9,484 nt of DNA from Bifidobacteriaceae bacterium (GCA_031278665.1 JAITKC010000337.1:1-9484), one strand, 5' to 3'. Shown: positions 1-6,852, numbered from the stretch's first letter. Program-made: numbers and translations. The notes: generated by a model not told the origin, from the sequence alone.

Positions 1-854
1 TACTCGACGCCCTCGCGCACAGTCTTGTCGTAAAGCTCGTTGATGACCCCGCCGGGCGTGGCCCAGATGTCCGCGCCTTGCGGATCTGTGTACTCAATAC
101 CGGTGTTCCACTGGCGATAATATTCTTGGGAGTTGTCGAACAGGGCCGGGGTCGGCCAGTGCTCCAGGCGCGGAGTGAACGACTTGACCTCGGTGGTCAC
201 CTTGGCGAACCAGTCGTAGGCCGCGCCGCTCTCGTTCAGCCACTTCTTGACCAGCAGGGGATTGGCCCGGTTGCCGGAGTATTTCATCCAATCCAGGAAG
301 ATCTGCTCCCTGTCGTAGGTGATTCCGGCCTCAGTCTGGATGGTGGCGTCAACCGCGCCGAAGACCAAGCCGCGCACCATGTAACTGGAGGTCTTGTCGA
401 TCACGGTCACGCGCAGGCTGGGGTTCTCCAGGCGGGCCGACAAGGCCGCGGACATACCGGCCACACCGGCGCCGATGACGAGGAAGTCGGTTTCGATGGT
501 CTCGGCGGCGTCGGCGTCGGTCAGGCCGGGCGCGTCCTCCAGCCAGCTCTGGCTGAAACTGTCGTTGATGCTGATCTGCGCCGCCGGACCGAACGAACCG
601 GGAACGGTGACATTCGGATCGGCCCAGCGCGGGGTCAGGTCGTCCGTCGCGGCGGCCCCGGTCGCGGCCGACCCGGCGCCGCCAGCCGGCGCCGGGTCCT
701 TCGGCGAGCAGGCGGCCAAGCCGCCCACGGCCACGGCCCCGGCCCCCACCCCCAAGCCCTTGAGAAAGTTGCGGCGGCTGACCACCCCGCGCGCGTACTC
801 CTGCTTTGTGATGACGCTCTTGAACTCCGGCATGACCTGTCTTGGATCGCCCAC
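1..854 (-). CDS. Tat-exported FAD-binding oxidoreductase, fumarate reductase flavoprotein-like (partial, 3' end outside window)
   Basis: The first 284 residues are visible; the C-terminal part lies beyond the left edge. Residues 26-32 read SRRNFLK, a textbook twin-arginine export motif. A hydrophobic Gly/Ala stretch follows and ends in LAAC (46-49), a lipobox, so the protein is probably a Tat-exported lipoprotein held outside the membrane. After an Ala/Gly/Pro-rich linker comes a Rossmann FAD-binding segment, VIGAGVAGMSAA (126-137, GxGxxG at 128-133), with strand end VTVIDK (149-154). This matches the FAD_binding_2 family (fumarate reductase, urocanate reductase and gut actinobacterial reductases). 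The substrate cannot be told because the capping domain is cut off. I chose GTG at 854 because AGGAG (862-866) sits 7 nt upstream; ATG at 833 has no good ribosome site. It is divergent from the membrane LuxR gene, its likely regulator. No cytochrome or quinol-oxidising partner is visible, so the electron source is unknown. Confidence 0.88.
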   Translation of the reverse strand, partial: MGDPRQVMPEFKSVITKQEYARGVVSRRNFLKGLGVGAGAVAVGGLAACSPKDPAPAGGAGSAATGAAATDDLTPRWADPNVTVPGSFGPAAQISINDSFSQSWLEDAPGLTDADAAETIETDFLVIGAGVAGMSAALSARLENPSLRVTVIDKTSSYMVRGLVFGAVDATIQTEAGITYDREQIFLDWMKYSGNRANPLLVKKWLNESGAAYDWFAKVTTEVKSFTPRLEHWPTPALFDNSQEYYRQWNTGIEYTDPQGADIWATPGGVINELYDKTVREGVE

Positions 855-861
855 TGTCCCA

Positions 862-866
862 CTCCT
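862..866 (-). promoter_or_regulatory. Ribosome binding site AGGAG deciding the GTG start of the flavoprotein
   Basis: On the minus strand AGGAG lies 7 nt before GTG at 854. The in-frame ATG seven codons later (833) is preceded only by a poorly placed AGG, so translation most likely begins at GTG. Either start leaves the Tat motif intact. Confidence 0.6.
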
Positions 867-994
867 GTCTAGTTGCACCGCTGTCGCTCAGTCCGAGCCG
901 GCCGGCCCGGGAAATCTCTTGTCCGACATCCTGCGGCCCGCGGCGGCGACCTGGATCGGCCGGGCGGCATGACATCGCCCGAAACGGCATAGTG

Positions 995-1057
995 CGCTGA
1001 GGATGAGGTAGTGTTGTCGATGCGTTCACCAGTGCTTCCGCTGACGATGAGGTTGGG
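995..1057 (+). repeat. Imperfect 19-bp direct repeat upstream of the luxR-type gene
   Basis: The copies are cgctgaggatgaggtagtg (995-1013) and cgctgacgatgaggttggg (1039-1057), differing at three positions and starting 44 bp apart, close to four helical turns. The second copy contains the GAGG ribosome site of the gene that starts at 1058. It could be a pair of operator half-sites or a chance duplication. Confidence 0.4.
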
Positions 1058-2485
1058 ATGGCGCTACCCGCGAACCAATTCTTCAAGACCCTGAGAGAGC
1101 TTGTCGACCCCGCCTTGGTCTTCGGCTTCGCCTGCGCCCTGGCCTGGTTGATGATCACCATTCGCGCCGGAGTGCTTATCTCGGCCACAGCCGACCCGCT
1201 GGTTGTGCACGTCCCCTTCTACCTCTGGCTGACCGCGACGGCGGCCGTGGCCCTGGTCGCCGGCGGGCTGGCCGGGGAACGCTTGAACGGGCCCCTGTCC
1301 AATCCCGTGGCGCGGGCGGCGCCAACCCTGGCGATGGTGGCGGGCACGGCGGCGCTGCCGCTGGTGGCCTCAACCGATTCGCGGACGGCGGTTGTCCTGG
1401 CGGCTTGCGCGGGCGCGCTGGCCGGCGGCGGCCTTGGGATCTTCTTCCTGCAATGGGGTTTCGTCTGGACGACCTACGGCTTCAAAGTGGTAGTCGCCTC
1501 GGCCATCGCCTCCTGGGGGTTCTGCGCCGCTTTCTTCGTCGCCGTGCTGCTGTTCGACCCCGTCGCGGCGACGCTGGCGTCGGTGGCTCTGCCCTGCGTG
1601 TCGCTGCTGCTTCTGCAGATCGCCGGCCGGCACCCCGACAAAGCCCCGCCCTTCGGCCGCGGCACCGGCCGGGCCAGCGGGTCGCGCAAAATGGTGGGCC
1701 GCCTGGCGGCGCTGGGGCTTGTGTACGGTTTCGTCAACGAGTGGACGCGTCTCAGCCTGATTCAGCGCAGTAGCGACACCGGACCCGGCTACTTCGCCGC
1801 CGCCAACGCGCTAGCCCTGGTGATCGCCCTGGTGGTGGTGTCCATCACGATTCTGACGCCGCTTGCGGCCAACCCCGACGTGCGCGTCGAATTGCTCTAC
1901 CGCTTCGTGCTGTTGCTGAGCGTCGTCGCGACCATGCTCCTGGTGCTTGACGAGGACCCGCCGTTCATCTCGTACGCGCTGAACATGGCCGCCTACCTAT
2001 GCCTGGCGGTGACTCTCTGGGCGGCGACTATCAGCCTGAGCCGCCGCTTCCCCAAGGGCAACGGCCGGATCATCGGGATCGTGGTGGCCGCCTGGATGGC
2101 CGGGCCTTTGATCGGCGCCCAACTCAACCATGAGTTGCACGTGGCCGGAGCGGTGCCGACCCCGCAGGTCAGCGCCGTCGCCGGAGTGTGCGCCATCCTG
2201 GCCGTCTACGGCTTCGTCTACCGCGAGAGCGACATCGCCTCCACCACTATGGAGGGCCGGGCCGGCGATCTGACAGAGAAATGCGCCCAGGTGGCCTGGC
2301 GCCACAACCTGACCGAGCGCGAGAGCCAGATCCTGGCCTGCCTGGCCCGCGGTCGTGACGCGCCGTGGGTGCAAAAGCGGCTCTGGCTGGCGCACTCCAC
2401 CGTCTCCACCCACCGCCAGCACATCTATGAAAAGCTCGGCGTGCACTCCCAACAGGAGTTGATCGACTTGGTCGAAGGCGCCTGA
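1058..2485 (+). CDS. LuxR-family transcriptional regulator with ~12-TM membrane sensor domain
   Basis: A 475-residue protein with two parts. Residues about 18-390 contain roughly twelve hydrophobic segments (approximately 18-40, 50-73, 87-105, 110-135, 142-166, 168-190, 213-230, 245-270, 278-298, 303-327, 336-355, 370-388). A polar, basic loop lies at 191-212, so the layout is 6+6 as in major-facilitator transporters. Residues 418-475 form a GerE/LuxR helix-turn-helix: LTERESQIL opens it, STVSTHRQHIYEKLGV (440-455) holds the recognition helix, and SQQELIDLV closes it. The DNA-binding domain should be cytoplasmic, so the protein probably senses a small molecule at or in the membrane and acts on nearby DNA. 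Such regulators are common in Eggerthella-type actinobacteria, often beside reductase genes. It is divergent from the Tat flavoprotein, its likely target. GAGG lies 5 nt before ATG, and no earlier in-frame start exists before a stop at 1004. Regulatory role is well supported; ligand unknown. Confidence 0.92.
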   Translation: MALPANQFFKTLRELVDPALVFGFACALAWLMITIRAGVLISATADPLVVHVPFYLWLTATAAVALVAGGLAGERLNGPLSNPVARAAPTLAMVAGTAALPLVASTDSRTAVVLAACAGALAGGGLGIFFLQWGFVWTTYGFKVVVASAIASWGFCAAFFVAVLLFDPVAATLASVALPCVSLLLLQIAGRHPDKAPPFGRGTGRASGSRKMVGRLAALGLVYGFVNEWTRLSLIQRSSDTGPGYFAAANALALVIALVVVSITILTPLAANPDVRVELLYRFVLLLSVVATMLLVLDEDPPFISYALNMAAYLCLAVTLWAATISLSRRFPKGNGRIIGIVVAAWMAGPLIGAQLNHELHVAGAVPTPQVSAVAGVCAILAVYGFVYRESDIASTTMEGRAGDLTEKCAQVAWRHNLTERESQILACLARGRDAPWVQKRLWLAHSTVSTHRQHIYEKLGVHSQQELIDLVEGA

Positions 2486-2493
2486 CGACTGTC

Positions 2494-3927
2494 TCACAAA
2501 GCCGATCTGGCGGACTTGGGGCCGACCACCACGCGCGAGCGGGGGCGGGCCGCCAATTCGGCCGCCAGGTCGCGCACTTGGTCGGCGCTGACCGCTTCGA
2601 CGCGGGCCACGACCTCTTCAATGGACGGCAGTTCGCCCATCACGGTGGCCGCCCGGCCGAGCCGGTTCATGCGCGAGTACGGCTCCTCCAAGGACAGCCA
2701 AGTGGCCCCGGCCAGTTGGCCTTTGACGCGCTCGAGTTCGCCCGGCGCCAAGCCCTCGCCGGCCAGCCGCGCCCACTGCGCCTCCATCAGCTCGGCCACC
2801 TCGGCCGAGGCGGCCGGGGCGCAGCCGGCGTATAGGCCGAACGAGCCGGCGTCCGAATGAGGCGAATGGAAACAGTAAGTCGAGTAGGCCAGGCCGCGCT
2901 TCTCGCGAATCTCCTGGAAAAGGCGCGACGACATGCCGCCGCCAAGGGCCGAGCCGAGCACCGCCAGGGCATGGCGGCGCGGGTCGGTCGCGGTCAGCCC
3001 GAGGCAGCCGACCAGGACCTGGGCCTGTTCGGTTGGCCGCCCCAAGGCGACTATCCGGCCTTTGGCCGGCAGGCCGGGCGGCGGCGGGCGGCCCGGCGGC
3101 CGCAGCGGGCTGGGCGGGTGGGTCCCGACCGCCCGGACCCCCCAGCCGCCGGCCTCCAGCCCGTCTTCGACCAGCGCCGCGACCTGATCGTGGTCGAGCG
3201 CCCCGGCGGCTGTCACAACCAGGTTCCAGGGACGGTAGTGACTGCGATAATGGGCCCAGACCGAATCCCGGGTGACCGCCCTGATGTCCTCCGGGCGACC
3301 GCCGATCGGCCGAGACAGCGGATGGCCGCCGTAGACGGCGGCGGCGAAAGCCTCATGGGCGACCTCCGCGGGGTCGTCTTGGCTCATCGCCAGTTCCTCC
3401 AGAATCACCCCGCGCTCATTCTCGAAATCCAGGCGATCGAGCACCGAGGACGTCAACATGTCGGCGAGCAGTTCGACCGCCAGAGCCGAATCGGCGTCCA
3501 ACACCCGCGCGTAGTAGCAAGTCGACTCCTTGCCGGTGGTGGCGTTGAACTCGCCGCCGACGGCGTCGAAGGCGGCGGCGATGTCCTGGGCGCCGCGCGT
3601 CTTGGTGCCCTTGAACAACAAGTGCTCAAGGAAGTGAGTCGAGCCGTGCTGGCCCGCCGCCTCGTCCCGCGAGCCGACCAGCATCCAAAAGCCGACTGTG
3701 AAGGACCGGGCGCCGGCCACGCGTTCTGTCAAGACGCGCGCGCCCGTCGGCAGCGCGCTGACTTCGACGCCGCCCGCGCCCGGTCCGATCAGCGGACCGG
3801 TGTCACTGCTCGTCGCGGTCCTCGCTGTGGATGTGGGTGTGGCGCTCGCGCCGACGCCTCGGACGGTCCCGGCGGTCGTCGCCGCCCCCGCCCGCGGAGG
3901 CGGCGTCCGAATCGGCCTCGGCGGCAT
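2494..3927 (-). CDS. M16 family zinc metallopeptidase (processing peptidase-like), start uncertain
   Basis: A single-unit M16B peptidase. Numbering from ATG 3927, HFLEH (98-102) is the inverted zinc motif Hxx[11 protein letters not shown] (171-179) supplies the third zinc ligand, Glu178, 76 residues after His102 as expected. The C-terminal half carries EKRGLAYS (342-349), where M16 enzymes place their substrate-binding Arg/Tyr, so the enzyme looks catalytically intact. It probably degrades or trims peptides in the cytoplasm; the real substrate is unknown. A proline-rich insert (about 271-288) separates the two halves. The gene follows pnp on the same strand, an arrangement usual in actinobacteria. 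The start is a problem: ATG 3927 overlaps pnp by 125 nt and adds a low-complexity Ala/Thr/Pro leader. The family fold begins only near 3768 ([13 protein letters not shown]), and between those points I find no ATG, GTG or TTG, only CTG at 3792. TTG 3732 or GTG 3720 would cut the first beta strand. The 3' end is 8 bp from the convergent regulator gene. Confidence 0.9.
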   Translation of the reverse strand: MPPRPIRTPPPRAGAATTAGTVRGVGASATPTSTARTATSSDTGPLIGPGAGGVEVSALPTGARVLTERVAGARSFTVGFWMLVGSRDEAAGQHGSTHFLEHLLFKGTKTRGAQDIAAAFDAVGGEFNATTGKESTCYYARVLDADSALAVELLADMLTSSVLDRLDFENERGVILEELAMSQDDPAEVAHEAFAAAVYGGHPLSRPIGGRPEDIRAVTRDSVWAHYRSHYRPWNLVVTAAGALDHDQVAALVEDGLEAGGWGVRAVGTHPPSPLRPPGRPPPPGLPAKGRIVALGRPTEQAQVLVGCLGLTATDPRRHALAVLGSALGGGMSSRLFQEIREKRGLAYSTYCFHSPHSDAGSFGLYAGCAPAASAEVAELMEAQWARLAGEGLAPGELERVKGQLAGATWLSLEEPYSRMNRLGRAATVMGELPSIEEVVARVEAVSADQVRDLAAELAARPRSRVVVGPKSARSAL

Positions 3928-6106
3928 CGTCCACCACCGCCTGAAGCGACAACTTGCCGCGCGGGTCGATCTCGCCGACCTCGACCTGCACCTTCTGGCC
4001 GACCTGTAAAACGTCCTCGACGTTCTCGACCCGCTTGCCGCCGACCAACCGGCGGATCTGCGAGATGTGGAGCAGCCCGTCTTTGCCGGGCGTCAGCGAC
4101 ACGAAGGCGCCAAAAGTGGTGGTTTTCACCACGGTGCCGACAAAGCGCTCGCCGACTTGCGGCATCTGCGGATTGGCGATGGCGTTGATCTGGTCGCGGG
4201 CGGCCTCGGCCGAGGGCCCGTCGGTGGCGCCGATGTAGACGGTGCCGTCGTCCTCGATTGAGATGTCGGCGCCGGTCTCGTCCTGGATCTGGTTGATCAT
4301 CTTGCCCTTCGGGCCGATCACCTCGCCGATCTTGTCGACCGGCACATGCACTGTGATGACACGCGGCGCCAGCGGGCTCATCTCGTCCGGCCCGTCGATC
4401 GCCTGGTTCATGACCGCCAAAATGTGCAGCCGCGCCTCTTTGGCCTGGGTCAGCGCCGCCGCCAACACCGACGCCGGAATCCCGTCCAGTTTGGTGTCCA
4501 ATTGGATGGCGGTGACGAACTCCGAGGTGCCGGCGACTTTGAAGTCCATGTCGCCGAAGGCGTCCTCGGCGCCCAGGATGTCGGTCAGAGCGGCGTAGCG
4601 GACCTCGCCGTCAACGGTGTCGCTCATCAAGCCCATGGCGATGCCGGCCACCGGGGCCTTCAGCGGCACTCCGGCGTTGAGCAGCGACAACGTTGAGGCG
4701 CAGACCGATCCCATGGAGGTCGAGCCGTTCGACCCGAGGGCCTCGGAGACCTGGCGGATGGCATACGGGAAGTCCTCGCGGCTGGGCAGCACCGGCACCA
4801 GCGCCCGCTCGGCCAGCGCGCCGTGGCCGATCTCGCGCCGCTTGGGGCTGCCGACCCGGCCCGTCTCGCCGGTCGAATAGGGCGGGAAGTTGTAGTTGTG
4901 CATATAACGCTTGTGCGTGACCGGGCTGAGCGAGTCGATCTGCTGTTCCATTCGCAACATGTTGAGCGTGGTGACGCCCAGAATCTGGGTCTCGCCGCGC
5001 TCGAACAGGGCCGAGCCGTGAACCCTCGGCAGGACCTCGACTTCGGCCGAAAGCGTGCGGATGTCGCGCAGGCCGCGCCCGTCGATCCTCAGTCCCTCGG
5101 TCAGCACGCGCTTGCGCACCAGGTCCTTGGTGATCGCCCGGACCGCCGCCGCGATTTCCTTGTCGCGTTCGGGGAAGTTCGCCTCCAACGCCCCCAGGGC
5201 CTCGTTCTTGATCTCGTCGAGCCGGGCCTCGCGCTCGCGTTTGTCGCCGATTTGGATCGCCTGGCCCAGTTTGTCGGCCACGATCTGGGCGGTCGCCTGG
5301 TAGGCGTCCGGCTGGTAGTCGGGGAACAGCGGGAACTCGCGCGGTTGGCGGGGAACCTGATCCGCCAGGCGCTGTTGGGCCAGGCAAAGTTCGCGCAGGA
5401 AGGGTTTGGCCGCCTCCAGGCCTCCGGCCACCACCTCTTCGGTCGGCGGCTCGACGCCCTGGTGTTTGACCAGTTCCCAGGCCCGTTCGCCGGCTTCGGC
5501 CTCGATCATGGCGATCGCGACGTCATCGCCGACTATCCGGCCGGCGACGACCAGTTCGAAAACCGCCCGGTCGCGTTCCGACCAGCGCGGGAACGCCACC
5601 CATTGGCCGTCGACCAAGGCCAGGCGGGTGCCCGCGACCGGGCCGGAGAACGGCAGGCCGGAGATCAGCGTGGACAACGAGGCGGCGTTGATGGCCAACA
5701 CGTCATAGGCGTCTTCGGGATGAATCGCCAAGATCGTCTCGACGATCTGGACCTCGTTGCGCACGCCTTTGACGAACAGCGGCCGCAACGGCCGGTCGAT
5801 CAAGCGGCAGGCCAGGATCGCGTCGGTGGTCGGGCGGCCCTCGCGGCGGAAAAAGCTGCCGGGGATGCGTCCGCCGGCGTACATGCGCTCTTCGACGTCG
5901 ACTGTCAGCGGGAAGAAGTCGAATTGTTCGCGCGGGTGTTTTCCGGCGGTGGTGGCGGACAAGACCATGGTCTCGCCGTCCAAGTAGGCGCTGACCGATC
6001 CGGCGGCCTGTTTGGCCAGCCGACCGGTCTCGAAGCGGACAACGCGCCGGCCGAATGAGCCGTTGTCGATGACCGCTTCGGAGAATGTGATTTCGGGACC
6101 CTCCAC
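3803..6106 (-). CDS. pnp: Polyribonucleotide nucleotidyltransferase (PNPase / GPSI)
   Basis: Complete 767-residue PNPase, which phosphorolytically degrades RNA 3' to 5' and can add tails; the actinobacterial enzyme is often called guanosine pentaphosphate synthetase. First RNase PH domain about 8-150 (FFRREGRP at 85-92, RPLRPLF at 105-111), helical middle region, second RNase PH domain about 335-570. The active-site block [15 protein letters not shown] (509-523) holds Asp515, Asp521 and Lys523, equivalent to E. coli D486, D492 and K494. A KH domain follows with VIGPKG (596-601), then an S1 domain about 650-722 ([16 protein letters not shown]), and a charged Gly/Arg/His-rich tail. All catalytic and RNA-binding elements are present. 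The start is GTG at 6106 with a strong AAAGGAGG 7 nt upstream. It is downstream of rpsO and upstream of the M16 peptidase, all on one strand. The spacer towards rpsO is highly structured, which fits control by RNA processing. Confidence 0.98.
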   Translation of the reverse strand: MEGPEITFSEAVIDNGSFGRRVVRFETGRLAKQAAGSVSAYLDGETMVLSATTAGKHPREQFDFFPLTVDVEERMYAGGRIPGSFFRREGRPTTDAILACRLIDRPLRPLFVKGVRNEVQIVETILAIHPEDAYDVLAINAASLSTLISGLPFSGPVAGTRLALVDGQWVAFPRWSERDRAVFELVVAGRIVGDDVAIAMIEAEAGERAWELVKHQGVEPPTEEVVAGGLEAAKPFLRELCLAQQRLADQVPRQPREFPLFPDYQPDAYQATAQIVADKLGQAIQIGDKREREARLDEIKNEALGALEANFPERDKEIAAAVRAITKDLVRKRVLTEGLRIDGRGLRDIRTLSAEVEVLPRVHGSALFERGETQILGVTTLNMLRMEQQIDSLSPVTHKRYMHNYNFPPYSTGETGRVGSPKRREIGHGALAERALVPVLPSREDFPYAIRQVSEALGSNGSTSMGSVCASTLSLLNAGVPLKAPVAGIAMGLMSDTVDGEVRYAALTDILGAEDAFGDMDFKVAGTSEFVTAIQLDTKLDGIPASVLAAALTQAKEARLHILAVMNQAIDGPDEMSPLAPRVITVHVPVDKIGEVIGPKGKMINQIQDETGADISIEDDGTVYIGATDGPSAEAARDQINAIANPQMPQVGERFVGTVVKTTTFGAFVSLTPGKDGLLHISQIRRLVGGKRVENVEDVLQVGQKVQVEVGEIDPRGKLSLQAVVDDAAEADSDAASAGGGGDDRRDRPRRRRERHTHIHSEDRDEQ

Positions 6107-6113
6107 AGGGTTT

Positions 6114-6121
6114 CCTCCTTT
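6114..6121 (-). promoter_or_regulatory. Strong ribosome binding site of pnp
   Basis: AAAGGAGG on the minus strand, 7 nt before the GTG start at 6106. It settles the non-ATG start and lies just 3' of a strong hairpin (6137-6179), so ribosome access could be affected by folding or cleavage of that structure. Confidence 0.8.
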
Positions 6122-6136
6122 GCTCTGTTTGGGTGG

Positions 6137-6179
6137 CCGCGCCCGGCCGGCGGCGTTGGCCGCCAGACGCTGGGCGCGG
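6137..6179 (-). other. Two-tier hairpin upstream of the pnp start
   Basis: A perfect 8-bp outer stem (6137-6144 with 6172-6179, CCGCGCCC/GGGCGCGG) encloses a perfect 6-bp inner stem with a four-base loop (6149-6154 with 6159-6164, GGCGGC/GCCGCC). Internal loops are 4 and 7 nt. It ends 15 nt before the AAAGGAGG of pnp, the expected site for a cleavage-controlled leader stem. Confidence 0.65.
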
Positions 6180-6241
6180 TCCCGGGGTTCAGAGCCAGGT
6201 CCTCCCGTGCGGTCTTCGATCGAGGCTCACGTAAGCCGGTT

Positions 6242-6275
6242 CGCCGCGCCGTTTGGCGCACGATGCCGCGCGGCG
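6242..6275 (-). other. GC-rich hairpin in the rpsO-pnp spacer
   Basis: Perfect 8-bp stem (6242-6249 with 6268-6275, CGCCGCGC/GCGCGGCG) around an 18-nt interior that can add a GGC/GCC pairing. No T tract follows on the minus strand, so it looks like a processing or stability element, not an intrinsic terminator. Confidence 0.55.
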
Positions 6276-6293
6276 CCGTCTGGTCGCCCGGGG

Positions 6294-6319
6294 CTCGGTT
6301 TACGGAAGCCACTACCGAG
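6294..6319 (-). other. Six-base-pair stem-loop in the rpsO-pnp spacer
   Basis: CTCGGT (6314-6319 on the minus strand) pairs with ACCGAG (6294-6299) across a 14-nt loop. It is the first stable stem after the rpsO end region and, with the two downstream hairpins, makes a serial stem-loop array. Confidence 0.45.
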
Positions 6320-6360
6320 GACCGCGAATCATGCGGGACTAGGGCCTGGCTGGTTTTCTC

Positions 6361-6385
6361 TGTTCAGTTGTCGTTGTTCAGTTGT
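6361..6385. repeat. Two direct copies of an 11-nt sequence after rpsO
   Basis: TGTTCAGTTGT occurs exactly at 6361-6371 and 6375-6385, separated by CGT. On the rpsO strand it reads ACAACTGAACA twice. It is A/T-richer than its surroundings and lies 20-44 nt beyond the rpsO stop. Purpose unknown. Confidence 0.6.
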
Positions 6386-6397
6386 GGCCGTTCGGCC
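6386..6397 (-). terminator. Weak stem-loop right after rpsO (possible attenuator)
   Basis: GGCC-GAAC-GGCC on the minus strand, 7 nt past the rpsO stop codon. The stem is short and has no T tract after it, so complete termination is unlikely; partial termination or 3'-end protection of rpsO mRNA is possible. Confidence 0.3.
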
Positions 6398-6404
6398 GCG
6401 GCCG

Positions 6405-6674
6405 CTAGCGGCGCAGGCCGAGCCGTTTGACGACTGAGCGGTAGCGCTCGACGTCGATCGACTCGAGGTAGCCCAGCAGCCGCCGGCGCTGGCCGACCAA
6501 CAACAGCAGGCCGCGACGCGAGTGGTGGTCGTGGGCGTGGATCTTGAAGTGTTCGGTCAGGTCCTTGATGCGCTGACTGAGCAGCGCGATCTGCACCTCC
6601 GGCGAGCCGGTGTCGCCCTCATGGGCGCCATATTCGGCGATGATTTTCGCCTTGGTGGCGGAATCGAGCGGCAT
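6405..6674 (-). CDS. rpsO: 30S ribosomal protein S15
   Basis: A full-length 89-residue S15, the primary 16S rRNA-binding protein that nucleates the 30S platform. The signature regions are present: [14 protein letters not shown] (19-32) and [23 protein letters not shown] (48-70), ending in the typical RLGLRR. The His-Asp-His-His-Ser-Arg-Arg block contacts the rRNA three-way junction. ATG at 6674 is preceded by AAGGAG at 6687-6692 with a rather long 12-nt gap. It is first in the minus-strand set rpsO-pnp-M16 peptidase. A TAAGGT-type -10 box lies about 100 bp upstream, followed by a leader with a hairpin (6717-6734). S15 represses its own translation through leader RNA in several bacteria, so feedback is plausible here but not shown. 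Confidence 0.98.
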   Translation of the reverse strand: MPLDSATKAKIIAEYGAHEGDTGSPEVQIALLSQRIKDLTEHFKIHAHDHHSRRGLLLLVGQRRRLLGYLESIDVERYRSVVKRLGLRR

Positions 6675-6716
6675 GGCTCTAGTTCACTCCTTAGTTGTTG
6701 GTCGTTGCGCGGAGCA

Positions 6717-6734
6717 CCGGGGCGAATCCCCCGG
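6717..6734 (-). other. Hairpin in the rpsO 5' leader
   Basis: Perfect 6-bp stem CCGGGG/CCCCGG (6717-6722 with 6729-6734) with a 6-nt loop, inside the presumed rpsO 5' untranslated region and 24 nt before the ribosome site. It could be part of an S15-binding autoregulatory element; sequence alone does not show this. Confidence 0.45.
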
Positions 6735-6770
6735 GCACTCGAAACCGCGGCCGTAACACGGCAACTCCCC

Positions 6771-6776
6771 ACCTTA
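6771..6776 (-). promoter_or_regulatory. Candidate -10 box of the rpsO promoter
   Basis: TAAGGT on the minus strand (in GCTAAGGTGG) fits the actinobacterial TANNNT pattern. No good -35 hexamer is visible at 17-18 bp, which is common in high-GC promoters. A start here would give an rpsO leader of about 90 nt. Confidence 0.45.
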
Positions 6777-6846
6777 GCGCATGACTGCGGCCGGGCCGAA
6801 TCCTCGACTACGCGGGGGCGGGGTTTCGCGAGGGCCGGCGGCGCGG

Positions 6847-6852
6847 TATGGT
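6847..6852 (+). promoter_or_regulatory. Candidate -10 box of the lipoprotein pair
   Basis: TATGGT in the context CGGTATGGTG is a good actinobacterial -10. The matching -35 position (6824-6829, TTTCGC) is weak. It lies about 28 bp before the ribosome site GGAAGG (6880-6885), and is placed back to back with the rpsO promoter candidate about 70 bp away. Confidence 0.45.

Larger units (their letters stand above)
855..1057. promoter_or_regulatory. Divergent intergenic region between flavoprotein and membrane LuxR regulator
   Basis: This 203-bp gap must hold the promoters of both divergent genes and is the natural place for the regulator's operator. I see no convincing -35/-10 pair; CATAGT at 988-993 is a weak -10 candidate for the plus strand. 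An imperfect direct repeat (16 of 19 positions match) occurs at 995-1013 and 1039-1057, the second copy covering the ribosome site of the regulator gene. GTCCGA occurs twice (891-896, 921-926). That regulatory DNA is here is inferred from the divergent layout, not from a recognised motif. Confidence 0.5.
6107..6404 (-). other. rpsO-pnp intercistronic leader with several stable hairpins
   Basis: No gene is supported in these 298 bp. Read on the minus strand it holds, in order: a short GGCC stem right after rpsO (6386-6397), two copies of an 11-nt repeat (6361-6385), a 6-bp stem with a 14-nt loop (6294-6319), an 8-bp stem with an inner GGC/GCC pair (6242-6275), and a double-stem hairpin (6137-6179) just before the pnp ribosome site. 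In E. coli and Streptomyces the rpsO-pnp spacer folds into hairpins that RNase III cuts, controlling pnp. The structures here suggest the same role, but function is inferred. I found no convincing internal pnp promoter. Confidence 0.6.

Noticed and set aside
1020..1094. Short frame ATG 1020 to TGA near 1094 overlapping the regulator start, a possible leader peptide
   Set aside because: Its ribosome site is too far away (GAGG about 12 nt) and 24 unremarkable codons give no independent support.
2857..4188. Long plus-strand open frame (443 codons) opposite the M16 peptidase and pnp tail
   Set aside because: It is antisense to genes with clear catalytic motifs, is Arg/Pro-rich low complexity, and is a typical high-GC shadow frame.
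4823..6058. Long plus-strand open frame (411 codons) opposite pnp
   Set aside because: Fully antisense to the conserved PNPase domains, no recognisable motif and no ribosome site seen.
6107..6312. Minus-strand open frame running from 6312 through the spacer into pnp
   Set aside because: It is a different frame from pnp, Arg/Pro/Thr-rich, and the spacer is better explained by paired RNA structure.
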